Assembly: GCA_040901775.1 (NCBI GenBank)
Contig: JBBDYF010000162.1
Span: 1 to 22,954, forward strand
Direction of reading: 5' to 3'
Source: CAYLLN01 sp040901775
Lineage (GTDB): Bacteria; Planctomycetota; Planctomycetia; Pirellulales; Pirellulaceae
Length of the DNA stretch: 22,954 bases
Of this stretch, positions 1 through 6,345 are shown piece by piece. The position numbers and the translations under genes were made by a program. Each line of letters opens with the position of its first letter. Within the stretch, counting starts at the first letter, position 1. A model generated the notes under the pieces. That model was not told the origin of the DNA. It worked only from the letters and a program-made list of their open reading frames with translations, and did no database searches.

Positions 1-189
1 GGCTCACGCCTCCCGCTCGCCTATGCGATGGGTGGCACTGGCATCCTGCCAGTGCATGAAATGGGTGGCACTGGCATCCTGCCAGTGCGTGAAATGGGTG
101 GCACTGGCATCTTGCCAGTGCGTGAAATGGGTGGCAGAGGGCGGAGGGCGGCCCCATCGGGAGGCTCACGCCTCCCGCTCGCCTATGCG
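1..189. repeat. Direct repeats of a hairpin element flanking a palindrome array
   Basis: Bases 1-27 and 163-189 are identical 27-bp copies. The right copy starts with the hairpin GGGAGGC-TCAC-GCCTCCC at 159-176. The left copy is cut by the window edge, so its 5' arm is not visible. The two copies enclose the 33-bp tandem array and a short GC-rich remainder at 127-158. An open reading frame crosses the block (28-210), but it only translates the repeat and is not treated as a gene. Confidence 0.85.
28..126. repeat. Three tandem 33-bp palindrome-bearing units (REP-like)
   Basis: Units lie at 28-60, 61-93 and 94-126. The beginning of a fourth is seen at 127-135. Each contains ACTGGCA-TCC(or TCT)-TGCCAGT, a 7-bp perfect inverted repeat with a 3-nt loop. 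Only two positions differ among the units. Because the period is divisible by three, the array also reads as a repeated MGGTGILPV-type peptide, a reading I recall as a frequent false annotation in planctomycete and verrucomicrobial genomes. The block lies beyond the 3' end of the DUF1501 gene that stops at 235. Confidence 0.9.
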
Positions 190-234
190 CTGACGCCTCC
201 CACGCGCTAAGACACCAGCACGCCCATTTGACCG

Positions 235-1587
235 CTACCCCACCAGTTCCCGGATCGGCTGGCCGGTTTCGATCAGGGCCAGGGGGCGGTCGAGCTGGTC
301 GCGGAAGCTGACGCTCCGCGAGTCGATCCCCAGGTGGTGATAGACGGTCGCGGCGACATCCTCGGGGCCGATCGGGCGCTCGACGACGTGCTCGCCCCGG
401 GCGCTCGAGCGGCCGATCGTCTGGCCCATCGACATCCCGCCGCAGCCCATCAGCACGCTGAAGGTATTGCCCCAGTGGTCGCGGCCGGCGGCGGAGTTGA
501 GCCGCGGCGTGCGGCCGAACTCGCCCATCGCCACCACCAAGGTCTTCTCGTACAGGCCCCGGTCGATCAGATCCCGCACCAGGGCGGCAATCGCCCGGTC
601 CAACGGCGGAATGAGCAGCCGCGCCCCCTCTTCGGTTTTGTACTGGCCGGGCGAGCCGTGATGGTCCCAGGGAACGCAGTTGACCGTGACGAACGTCACC
701 CCGTGCTCGACCAGCCGGCGAGCGAGCAGCGCGCTTTGGCCAAACGTGTGCCGGCCGTAACTGTCGCGCGTCGTGTCGGATTCTTGCGAAATATCGAAGG
801 CGTCGCGCACGCGCCGGCTGGTGAGCATGTCCAGCGCCGCCCGCTGGTGCTCGTCGAGGTCGCGCATCTGCCGCTCGCCAGATTTTTGCAGGCGATCGAG
901 CTCGTCGCGCAGCGCCTGCCGGTCGGCCACGCGGTCGAGCGTCAAGTCGCCGTTCAGCGACAGGTTGCGGACGGCAAAATTCTTTTCATTCGGGTCGGAA
1001 TTGACGACGAACGGGTTCCAGCCGCCACCGAGATACGAAGCGTAGTGAAACAGGTTGTCGGTCCCGCCCCGCAAATGCGGCACGGCTGCATACGGCGGCA
1101 TTCCCGGCTGGTTCGGTCCCCGCAGCTTGCCCGCCGCCGAGCCGAGCGCCGGCCGCCGCTGCACCTTGTTATCGGGAGCATTGAACGCCGGCCCTTCAAA
1201 GCCGGTCAGCATCCAGTGGTTTCCCTTGGTGTGGTCGCCGGTGCCGTGGTTGACGGTTCGGAGCACGGCCAGTTTGTCCATCAGGCCCGCCTGCTCGGGC
1301 ATCAGCTCGCTGAACTGCACGCCGGGCACGCTGGTGCCGATCGCCCCCAGCGGGCCGCGATATTCGGCCGGCGCTTGCGGCTTGGGATCCCAGGTTTCCA
1401 TGTGCCCCGGCCCGCCGCTGAGCCAGATCAGGATGACGCTCGTGCCCGAGGCAGCCGAGCGGACGGCTCCCGCGGCCTGTTGGCGCAAGAGGTCGGCGAG
1501 CGTCAAACCGCCGACGCCGAGCGCGCCGGCTTGAACGAAGCTGCGGCGCGAGAGGACCGATTGGGAACCTGCGTTGATTCGGAGCAT
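235..1587 (-). CDS. DUF1501 family secreted protein, paralogue 1
   Basis: This 450-residue protein has a Tat-like N-terminus (SRRSFVQAG near residue 14, then a small-residue-rich hydrophobic segment). The DUF1501 hallmarks follow: VILIWLSGGPGHMETWDPKP near residue 52, GTGDHTKGNHWMLTG near 115, and the C-terminal MGEFGRTP and GRDHWG motifs. DUF1501 belongs to the sulfatase/alkaline-phosphatase-like superfamily. Its substrate is unknown, and in planctomycetes it usually sits next to a DUF1549/DUF1553 cytochrome-type gene, which is absent here. The start chosen is ATG at 1587. It lies inside a duplicated 20-bp repeat and no Shine-Dalgarno sequence is visible upstream. The gene is transcribed divergently from operon 1. 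Family assignment is confident; biochemical role is unknown. Confidence 0.93.
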   Translation of the reverse strand: MLRINAGSQSVLSRRSFVQAGALGVGGLTLADLLRQQAAGAVRSAASGTSVILIWLSGGPGHMETWDPKPQAPAEYRGPLGAIGTSVPGVQFSELMPEQAGLMDKLAVLRTVNHGTGDHTKGNHWMLTGFEGPAFNAPDNKVQRRPALGSAAGKLRGPNQPGMPPYAAVPHLRGGTDNLFHYASYLGGGWNPFVVNSDPNEKNFAVRNLSLNGDLTLDRVADRQALRDELDRLQKSGERQMRDLDEHQRAALDMLTSRRVRDAFDISQESDTTRDSYGRHTFGQSALLARRLVEHGVTFVTVNCVPWDHHGSPGQYKTEEGARLLIPPLDRAIAALVRDLIDRGLYEKTLVVAMGEFGRTPRLNSAAGRDHWGNTFSVLMGCGGMSMGQTIGRSSARGEHVVERPIGPEDVAATVYHHLGIDSRSVSFRDQLDRPLALIETGQPIRELVG

Positions 1588-1622
1588 GGAATGCCAGCGC
1601 CCAGCATGGAATGCCAGCGCCC
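1583..1622. repeat. Two tandem 20-bp repeats covering the DUF1501 start codon
   Basis: The 20-mer agcatggaatgccagcgccc occurs at 1583-1602 and again without gap at 1603-1622. The first copy contains the ATG (complement of 1585-1587) of the DUF1501 gene. The second copy supplies another ATG 20 bp upstream, out of frame. The repeat therefore occupies the position of the ribosome binding site. Confidence 0.85.
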
Positions 1623-1726
1623 AAAAAATTGTGAGAAGGGAATCCCCGTCGCGATCTTCCGATCAACCTATCCCGATGAATCGGCGGAAGCAAGCTGAAG
1701 GAAGTGGAAATTTGGTTTGGCCCCTA

Positions 1727-1778
1727 TTGACAACGAGAAAGCGGAGGCGACAATCATCACAACTGAGACTCAGTATCG
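1727..1778 (+). promoter_or_regulatory. Promoter and Fur-like operator of operon 1
   Basis: A consensus -35 TTGACA (1727-1732), a 16-nt spacer and a -10-like GACAAT (1749-1754) precede the 7-1-7 inverted repeat TGAGACT-C-AGTATCG (1764-1778) by 9 nt. The operator would cover the first transcribed bases. It matches the classical Fur core TGATAATNATTATCA at 10 of 14 defined positions. The same arrangement occurs before operon 2 and, on the other strand, before operon 3. Binding by Fur itself is inferred; another Fur-family regulator could act here. Confidence 0.65.
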
Positions 1779-1877
1779 TTTGCGACCCGCCAGCCTCCCG
1801 CCTAGCCAGCCATCGTCGCAAGTCCCCTTTCTGCCTCGGACGCGCTGAGTCCGCCCGCGGCGACTTTTTGTGGAGAG
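1779..1877 (+). promoter_or_regulatory. Conserved 5' leader of operon 1 with a start-complementary segment
   Basis: TTGCGA (1780-1785) can pair with TCGCAA (1816-1821), enclosing CCAGCCTCCC and TAGCCA (1803-1808). TAGCCA is complementary to TGGCTA at 1879-1884, directly abutting the start codon. The leader ends with the Shine-Dalgarno GGAGAG (1872-1877), 6 nt before ATG 1884. The leader before the second DUF1559 gene is clearly homologous and keeps both pairings. Regulatory function is inferred. Confidence 0.4.
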
Positions 1878-1883
1878 TTGGCT

Positions 1884-2828
1884 ATGGCATTGCAAGGCAG
1901 GACAAAGCCGCGCGCATCGCGCCGGCGATTGGGATTTACGCTCGTCGAACTGTTGGTGGTGATTGCGATTATCGGCGTTTTGGTGGCGCTGTTGCTGCCG
2001 GCGGTTCAAGCGGCCCGCGAAGCGGCTCGCCGGATGCATTGCGGCAACAATCTCAAGCAGATCGGTTTGGCGCTGCACAACTACCACGACACCTTCAACA
2101 GCCTGCCGCCGGCTTGGGTGGACTGGGATGGACTTTATGCCCCGCCCCTGCATTCGACGCACGCCAACGTCGTGGTCCTTTCCTACCTGGAACAGGGCAA
2201 CGTGGCGGAGTTCTACGATTTCAGCGTGCCGTGGGACCATGCCAACAATCAGGATCTGGCCACGCTCATGCCTCAGGCATATGCGTGTCCCTCGGCCCCC
2301 GGCGCGGGGGAACCTGCGCCCAACGGGTTTCAGACGCCCGACTATACCTACATCCGCAGCGACACGGGCTGGATCACGGACCCAGTCCCGAATCAGTCCA
2401 TGTTCGAGCAGAATGCCTTCCGCAAGTTCCGCGACGTCACCGACGGTCTGACGAACACGATCATGCAATACGAGTCGGCCGGCCGCGCGGCGGTTTACGT
2501 TCATGGAAAAAGGATCGATCCCTCCGTTTACTACCCGACGTGGACCTACGATTCCAATGCCTGGACGGGCTGTTTTAACTCCAGTTGGCTTTATCCCATC
2601 GTTTGTACGCTCGACCCGAACGGAGGAGGGCCGAACATCACCTACTTCGTCGGCTCCGAAGTCCTCAACGTAACCAATCACGGCGCGGGCGCGTATTCGT
2701 TCCATCCCGGCGGAATCCAGATCAGCCTGGCGGACGGCTCCGTCCGGTTCCTGTCGGAGACCATCGACCTCGAGACGCTCAGCGGCTTGACGTCCATCAA
2801 CGGCGGCGAAGTCGCGGGAGAGTTTTGA
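1884..2828 (+). CDS. DUF1559 pseudopilin-like protein (operon 1)
   Basis: This 314-residue protein begins with a basic leader and a type III prepilin signal: cleavage is expected between Gly17 and Phe18 of LGFTLVELLVV, followed by a hydrophobic helix and the typical AVQAAREAARR stretch. The C-terminus carries the H-X9-DG motif of planctomycete DUF1559 proteins (His274 ... Asp284-Gly285). Such proteins are presumably processed by a prepilin peptidase and exposed at the cell surface; their exact role is unknown. I chose ATG 1884 because GGAGAG lies 6 nt upstream and the paralogue at 4904 has the same spacing. A TTG at 1878 is in frame but lies too close to that Shine-Dalgarno. The stop codon shares one base with the next start, indicating translational coupling. 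Confidence 0.93.
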   Translation: MALQGRTKPRASRRRLGFTLVELLVVIAIIGVLVALLLPAVQAAREAARRMHCGNNLKQIGLALHNYHDTFNSLPPAWVDWDGLYAPPLHSTHANVVVLSYLEQGNVAEFYDFSVPWDHANNQDLATLMPQAYACPSAPGAGEPAPNGFQTPDYTYIRSDTGWITDPVPNQSMFEQNAFRKFRDVTDGLTNTIMQYESAGRAAVYVHGKRIDPSVYYPTWTYDSNAWTGCFNSSWLYPIVCTLDPNGGGPNITYFVGSEVLNVTNHGAGAYSFHPGGIQISLADGSVRFLSETIDLETLSGLTSINGGEVAGEF

Positions 2829-3370
2829 TGAGACAGCATCCAGTCGGCACGCGCTGCAAAAGCGTTCTGCAGAGGCACACCGCTCCACTCCTGCTCCTGA
2901 TGGCTGTTGCCGCCGGCGCCTGTGTCGGCTGCGGCGGCGAAGAGTGGCACGCGGAAACCTATCCGGCACGAGGACGAATCACGATCAACGGCGCGGCCCC
3001 CGCCGGCGCGGTTGTGGAATTGCAGGCGACCGGCGAAGCGGCCGACGTGCGGAATTCCCGTCCCTGGGCGGTGGTCCAAGACGACGGTTCCTACACACTC
3101 TCAACTTACGAAATAGGGGACGGCGCGCCGGCGGGCGAATATGCCATCTCGATCAAGTGGCCGCCGGACGTCTCGAAGCCGTCGTTGGCCGATCGACTGG
3201 GAAATGCCTATTCCAACCCGAGCGGGTCGCAGTGGAAAGCTACGGTGTCCGCAGGAGAGAACCAACTCCCACTCATTGAGATCGTGGGCGCCAAGGTGCT
3301 TTCCAAGGAGCAGGCGGCGACGCCGCGGAATGCTCCGCCAGGCCCCGGCATGGGAGGCTCGAATCCATGA
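2828..3370 (+). CDS. Small lipoprotein, carboxypeptidase-regulatory-like domain (operon 1)
   Basis: This 180-residue protein has a hydrophobic signal (LLLLMAVAAGA) followed by Cys32 and Cys35. The lipobox is imperfect: AGAC or CVGC could be the lipidation site. The rest resembles the beta-sandwich of carboxypeptidase-regulatory-like lipoproteins: a RGRITINGAAPAGAVVEL strand pair near 45-62, a DDGSYTLSTY turn near 85, and GAPAGEYAISIKWP near 100. These small lipoproteins commonly follow DUF1559 genes in planctomycetes. The start ATG 2828 overlaps the upstream TGA by one base, and the stop overlaps the PepSY start in an ATGA. It probably sits in a membrane or at the cell surface as partner of the pseudopilin; its function is unproven. 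Confidence 0.85.
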   Translation: MRQHPVGTRCKSVLQRHTAPLLLLMAVAAGACVGCGGEEWHAETYPARGRITINGAAPAGAVVELQATGEAADVRNSRPWAVVQDDGSYTLSTYEIGDGAPAGEYAISIKWPPDVSKPSLADRLGNAYSNPSGSQWKATVSAGENQLPLIEIVGAKVLSKEQAATPRNAPPGPGMGGSNP

Positions 3371-4725
3371 AGCCCCAGCCCGATTCGACGTTGATCGCAG
3401 AGGAGCCGCCGGCGGCAGCGTCGGTGGAACGTGGTCTCGAAGACCCGCGGGCCAATCGTGGCCAGTTGAGTCTGCGCAAGCTCTGGTTGCAAGTCCATCG
3501 CTGGATCGGTTTGACGGCGGGATTGCTGTTCGTCTTGATCGGGCTCACGGGGACTCTGCTCGTGTTCGATCATGCCATCGACGAATGGCTGAATCCGCGT
3601 CTGCTGCTCACCAGCGAGTCGGGAACGCCCCGCTCGCTCGAGCAAATCCTGGCAGCCGCCGAGCGGGGATACGACGGGCCCGCGCAACAGCCGCTGTCGG
3701 TTACCGCGCCGCGAGTGGCCAACGGCGTCTGGACCGTCTGGTTCTCCTGCGGCACTCCCGACAACCCAAAATTCGCCGCCGTGCATGTCGATCCCTATAC
3801 CGCCCAAGTCACCGGCCAGCGGGTTTGGGGCGAGTATCTGATGACTTGGGTCTATCGACTGCACTACAACCTCATGGCGGGATCGGTCGGCGGAACGATC
3901 GTGGGGATTGCCGGCATCGTTCTGTTCTGCTCGGTTTGCTCCGGCATTTACCTGTGGTGGCCCTTGTTTCGTCATAGCTGGCGCGCGGGCTTTGCAATTC
4001 GAGGGGGGAGGCGCTTCAACTACGACCTTCACAAGAGCGTGGGAATCGTCAGCGCCGCAATCCTGCTGGTCGTTGCGTTCACGGGCGTCTATATGGAGTT
4101 TCCCACCTGGTTCAAACCGGTTGTCGCTCTCTTTTCGCCAACGACAGAATCTCCGCTCGACCTGAAGTCAGCCCCCGCCGCGAAGCGCGTTCCGCTGACG
4201 CCCGACGAGGCGGTTGCGATTGCGACGCGGCACTTCCCACATGCGGTGTTCGACCATCTGCATCCTCCCGCAGGCGCCGACGGCACTTACGAAGTTGCCT
4301 TCCGGCAGGCGCACGAGGTGCAACGGTCGTACGGACGGACGCAGGTTTTTCTCGACCAATACACCGGGCAGGTCGTGGCGATCAATAACCCCGACGACTT
4401 TACCGCCGGCGACATCTTTCTCGCCTGGCAATATCCGCTACACAATGGCGAAGCCTTCGGACTGGTCGGCCGGTGGATCGTGTTTTTCAGCGGTCTGACC
4501 CCCGCCCTGCTCTATGGCACCGGCTTTTTGCTCTGGTGGCGAAGAGGGCTGGCGCGGCGCGAGGCGCGAACACAAACTGCTCAAGCGGAAACGCGGCAAC
4601 CACAGCAGTCAGCGGCAGCCGCTCAGGCCGCAACCTCGCGGATCACGCGGCCGCGCTCACGTCGGTCAGGCGAAAGTCGCGCCTGGCGTAGCGACCTTGA
4701 AGCGAAATCGTCGATCGTGTCCTAA
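3367..4725 (+). CDS. PepSY-associated TM-helix protein, putative siderophore/ferric reductase type
   Basis: This 452-residue inner-membrane protein has four predicted helices near residues 46-68, 176-198, 225-245 and 370-392. Two periplasmic PepSY-like segments lie between them, each with a DPYTAQVTG- or DQYTGQVVA-type motif. Conserved histidines typical of this family are His44 (VHRWIGL), His166 (RLHYNLM), His222 (DLHKS) and His359 (PLHNGEAFG), plausible heme or metal ligands. Relatives such as FpvG take part in reducing ferric siderophores in the periplasm, and many are Fur-regulated. That agrees with the Fur-like operator upstream but is inference. The start overlaps the lipoprotein stop (ATGA). 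Residues 419-452 are low-complexity and basic and are encoded by the antisense of a decayed DUF1501 gene end, so the native C-terminus was probably shorter. Confidence 0.88.
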   Translation: MKPQPDSTLIAEEPPAAASVERGLEDPRANRGQLSLRKLWLQVHRWIGLTAGLLFVLIGLTGTLLVFDHAIDEWLNPRLLLTSESGTPRSLEQILAAAERGYDGPAQQPLSVTAPRVANGVWTVWFSCGTPDNPKFAAVHVDPYTAQVTGQRVWGEYLMTWVYRLHYNLMAGSVGGTIVGIAGIVLFCSVCSGIYLWWPLFRHSWRAGFAIRGGRRFNYDLHKSVGIVSAAILLVVAFTGVYMEFPTWFKPVVALFSPTTESPLDLKSAPAAKRVPLTPDEAVAIATRHFPHAVFDHLHPPAGADGTYEVAFRQAHEVQRSYGRTQVFLDQYTGQVVAINNPDDFTAGDIFLAWQYPLHNGEAFGLVGRWIVFFSGLTPALLYGTGFLLWWRRGLARREARTQTAQAETRQPQQSAAAAQAATSRITRPRSRRSGESRAWRSDLEAKSSIVS

Positions 4726-4739
4726 GACCGTGCCCCTCT
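4621..4739 (-). pseudogene. Relic of the 3' end of a DUF1501 gene
   Basis: Bases 4621-4694 align with 6343-6414, the 3' end of the intact DUF1501 gene: about nine substitutions and a 2-base GC insertion in about 74 positions. Bases 4695-4739 align with 6499-6542, so about 84 bases were deleted between the two blocks. On the minus strand the relic still reads RYA-RDFRLTDVS, matching the intact protein's RYAGRDFRLTDVS, before the insertion shifts the frame. The relic supplies the last 34 codons of the PepSY gene on the opposite strand and ends at the -35 element of operon 2. Confidence 0.85.
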
Positions 4740-4792
4740 TGACAAAGGGGGAGCGAGAGCGAAAATCGAATCTCAATTGAGACTCAGTATCA
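4739..4792 (+). promoter_or_regulatory. Promoter and Fur-like operator of operon 2
   Basis: TTGACA (4739-4744), a 16-nt spacer and GAAAAT (4761-4766) are followed after 11 nt by the inverted repeat TGAGACT-C-AGTATCA (4778-4792). Its half-sites TGAGACT and TGATACT agree at 6 of 7 positions. It matches the Fur core at 11 of 14 defined positions. The perfect palindrome TCTCAATTGAGA (4771-4782) overlaps the left half and could provide an additional half-site. Confidence 0.7.
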
Positions 4793-4896
4793 TTGCGATC
4801 TTAGCCAGCCCTCTGCTTAGCCAGCCACTGTCGCAAGTCCCTTTCGAGCCGTCGGCGCACTGAGTCGGCCCGCGGCAGAACTGATGTGATGGAGAG
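4793..4896 (+). promoter_or_regulatory. Conserved 5' leader of operon 2
   Basis: This leader is homologous to 1779-1877. TTGCGA (4793-4798) can pair with TCGCAA (4831-4836) around two copies of TAGCCAGCC. TAGCCA occurs at 4802-4807 and 4818-4823 and is complementary to TGGCTA at 4899-4904, which includes the first base of the start codon. The Shine-Dalgarno GGAGAG is at 4891-4896. A switch between open and start-blocking pairings is possible but inferred. Confidence 0.4.
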
Positions 4897-4903
4897 TTTG
4901 GCT

Positions 4904-5854
4904 ATGGCAATGCAAGGCTATGTAAAGCCGCCCGCATCGCGTGGGCGATTGGGATTTACGCTCGTCGAACTGTTGGTGGTGATTGCGATCATCGGCGTGC
5001 TGGTGGCGCTGTTGCTGCCGGCGGTGCAGGCGGCCCGCGAGGCGGCGCGGAAGACGCAGTGTAAGAACAATTTGCGGCAGCAAGGCCTCTCGTTTCATAA
5101 CTACGCCGGCAGCAACAAGGACTCGTTTCCGCCGCGCATGCGACACAATCCCCCGCTGTTGCATGGCGTGAACCTTTACCTGCTCCCGTATCTGGAGCAG
5201 GCGAACGTGCAGGACGACTACAACTGGGATGAAAGCTGGAACGCTCCCGGCAACTGGAACGCGGTCAGCCAGCGTCTGAACGTGTTCGAATGCCCCTCGG
5301 CCCCGCGTCGCACCGCCGGATTGATGGTCGCCGGCAGCTCGCGCACGTTGGAGGCCTTGAGCGATTACGCGCCGACGTACGGCGTGTCGGGCCGGGTCGT
5401 TTCCGCGGGCCTGCTCCCGGCTTCCGTGGATCGCAGCGGCGTGCTCTTCGAGGGGAACAAACTCAATCCGCTCGCCCCCATTACCGACGGACTGTCGAAC
5501 ACCGCCATGATCCTGGAGGCGGCCGGCAAGCCCGAGCGCTGGATTCGCGGCCGCAAGGTCGAGCCGCAGTGGGGCAATCCCGCCAATAACGGGTTCGGCA
5601 GCGGCTGGGCGGCGCCGTGGACCGACGTGGGAGGCGGCGGACACACCTACGACGGTCTCATTTCCCCCGGCCCATGCAGCATCAACTGTTCCAACCAACC
5701 GGGGGCGGGCGTTTACAGCTTCCATCCGGGCGGAGCGCACATGCTGTTTGCCGACGGTTCGGTGCGGCTGATGAAGGAAGGACTCGATCAGTTCGTCCTG
5801 TATGCCATTCTGACGCGCGGCAGCGGGGAGGTGTTCGGTGGCGATGACCTCTAA
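4904..5854 (+). CDS. DUF1559 pseudopilin-like protein (operon 2)
   Basis: This 316-residue paralogue of the operon 1 protein has the same 17-residue leader length, prepilin cleavage site Gly17/Phe18 in LGFTLVELLVV, and H-X9-DG motif at His274 (HPGG...DGSVRL). The DNA coding for the signal and first helix is almost identical to operon 1, while the central part is divergent. GTG 4886 and ATG 4889 are also in frame, but ATG 4904 has GGAGAG 7 nt upstream and matches the paralogue, so it is preferred. The stop TAA overlaps the start of the following lipoprotein gene. It is presumably a surface or periplasmic pseudopilin-like protein of unknown ligand. Confidence 0.92.
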   Translation: MAMQGYVKPPASRGRLGFTLVELLVVIAIIGVLVALLLPAVQAAREAARKTQCKNNLRQQGLSFHNYAGSNKDSFPPRMRHNPPLLHGVNLYLLPYLEQANVQDDYNWDESWNAPGNWNAVSQRLNVFECPSAPRRTAGLMVAGSSRTLEALSDYAPTYGVSGRVVSAGLLPASVDRSGVLFEGNKLNPLAPITDGLSNTAMILEAAGKPERWIRGRKVEPQWGNPANNGFGSGWAAPWTDVGGGGHTYDGLISPGPCSINCSNQPGAGVYSFHPGGAHMLFADGSVRLMKEGLDQFVLYAILTRGSGEVFGGDDL

Positions 5855-6305
5855 GAGCGGTCCCCTGACGATCCGGATTTGGCGGCCACGCGGGATCCTG
5901 TTGGTCCTGCTCTGCCTGATGTGTGGCTGCGCGAAAGAGAACGACTGGAAAGAGGTCTTCCCCGTGCGCGGCAAGCTGCTGGTCGATGGACAGCCGGCCG
6001 CAGGGGCGATGGTCTCCTTCCTGGCGGAGGCTGATGTGTCGAATCCCCGCGCGCTTCGGTCCACGGGAGAGGTGCAGGCCGATGGAACGTTCCGCCTGAC
6101 CACCTACCTGTCGTACGACGGCGCTCCCGCCGGCCGACATGTCGTCACGGCCTATTGGCCCGGGCCGTTGCCGGAGAACGGTTCTCCCACCGATGTCGGG
6201 CCCGACCGGCTGCAGGGCCGCTATGTCACCCCGGCCCATCCCTTGGCGCGCGTGACGATCGAGGAAAACGAGAACGCCCTCGAACCCTTCCGTGTGGACC
6301 ATTGA
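5838..6305 (+). CDS. Small lipoprotein, carboxypeptidase-regulatory-like domain (operon 2)
   Basis: This 155-residue protein has a hydrophobic segment LLVLLCLM and Cys31 in MCGC as likely lipidation site. It keeps the same fold features as the operon 1 lipoprotein: VRGKLLVDGQPAAGAMVSF near 44-62, ADGTFRLTTY near 82, and GAPAGRHVVTAYWPG near 97. The start is ambiguous: GTG 5838 lies 5 nt after GGAGGT (5827-5832), and ATG 5844 lies 11 nt after it. I use GTG because of the spacing. The gene overlaps the DUF1559 stop by 17 bases, implying coupled translation. It ends 40 bp from the convergent DUF1501 gene. Unlike operon 1 there is no PepSY gene after it. Confidence 0.85.
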   Translation: MAMTSKSGPLTIRIWRPRGILLVLLCLMCGCAKENDWKEVFPVRGKLLVDGQPAAGAMVSFLAEADVSNPRALRSTGEVQADGTFRLTTYLSYDGAPAGRHVVTAYWPGPLPENGSPTDVGPDRLQGRYVTPAHPLARVTIEENENALEPFRVDH

Positions 6306-6345
6306 TGCTCCGTGCCGTCTTACGGATCGGACTCAAGGGGGTCGC

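Noticed and set aside
28..210. 60-codon frame giving a repeated GTGILPV peptide
   Set aside because: It is the translation of a palindromic repeat whose 33-bp period keeps frame; no signal for translation.
334..1698. Long plus-strand open frame of 454 codons opposite the DUF1501 gene
   Set aside because: It mirrors the codon pattern of the real gene, has no domain or signal, and is rich in Arg, Ala, His and Gln as expected from antisense GC-rich DNA.
1700..1740. A second DUF1501 relic before operon 1, suggested by the shared CCCCT-TTGACA context
   Set aside because: Similarity is limited to about a dozen bases around the -35 and does not extend upstream as it does before operon 2.
1770..2969. 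399-codon minus-strand frame over the operon 1 DUF1559 gene, resembling another at 4817-6103
   Set aside because: The two resemble each other only because the sense genes are paralogous. They are antisense shadows with no plausible start and they overlap the operator.
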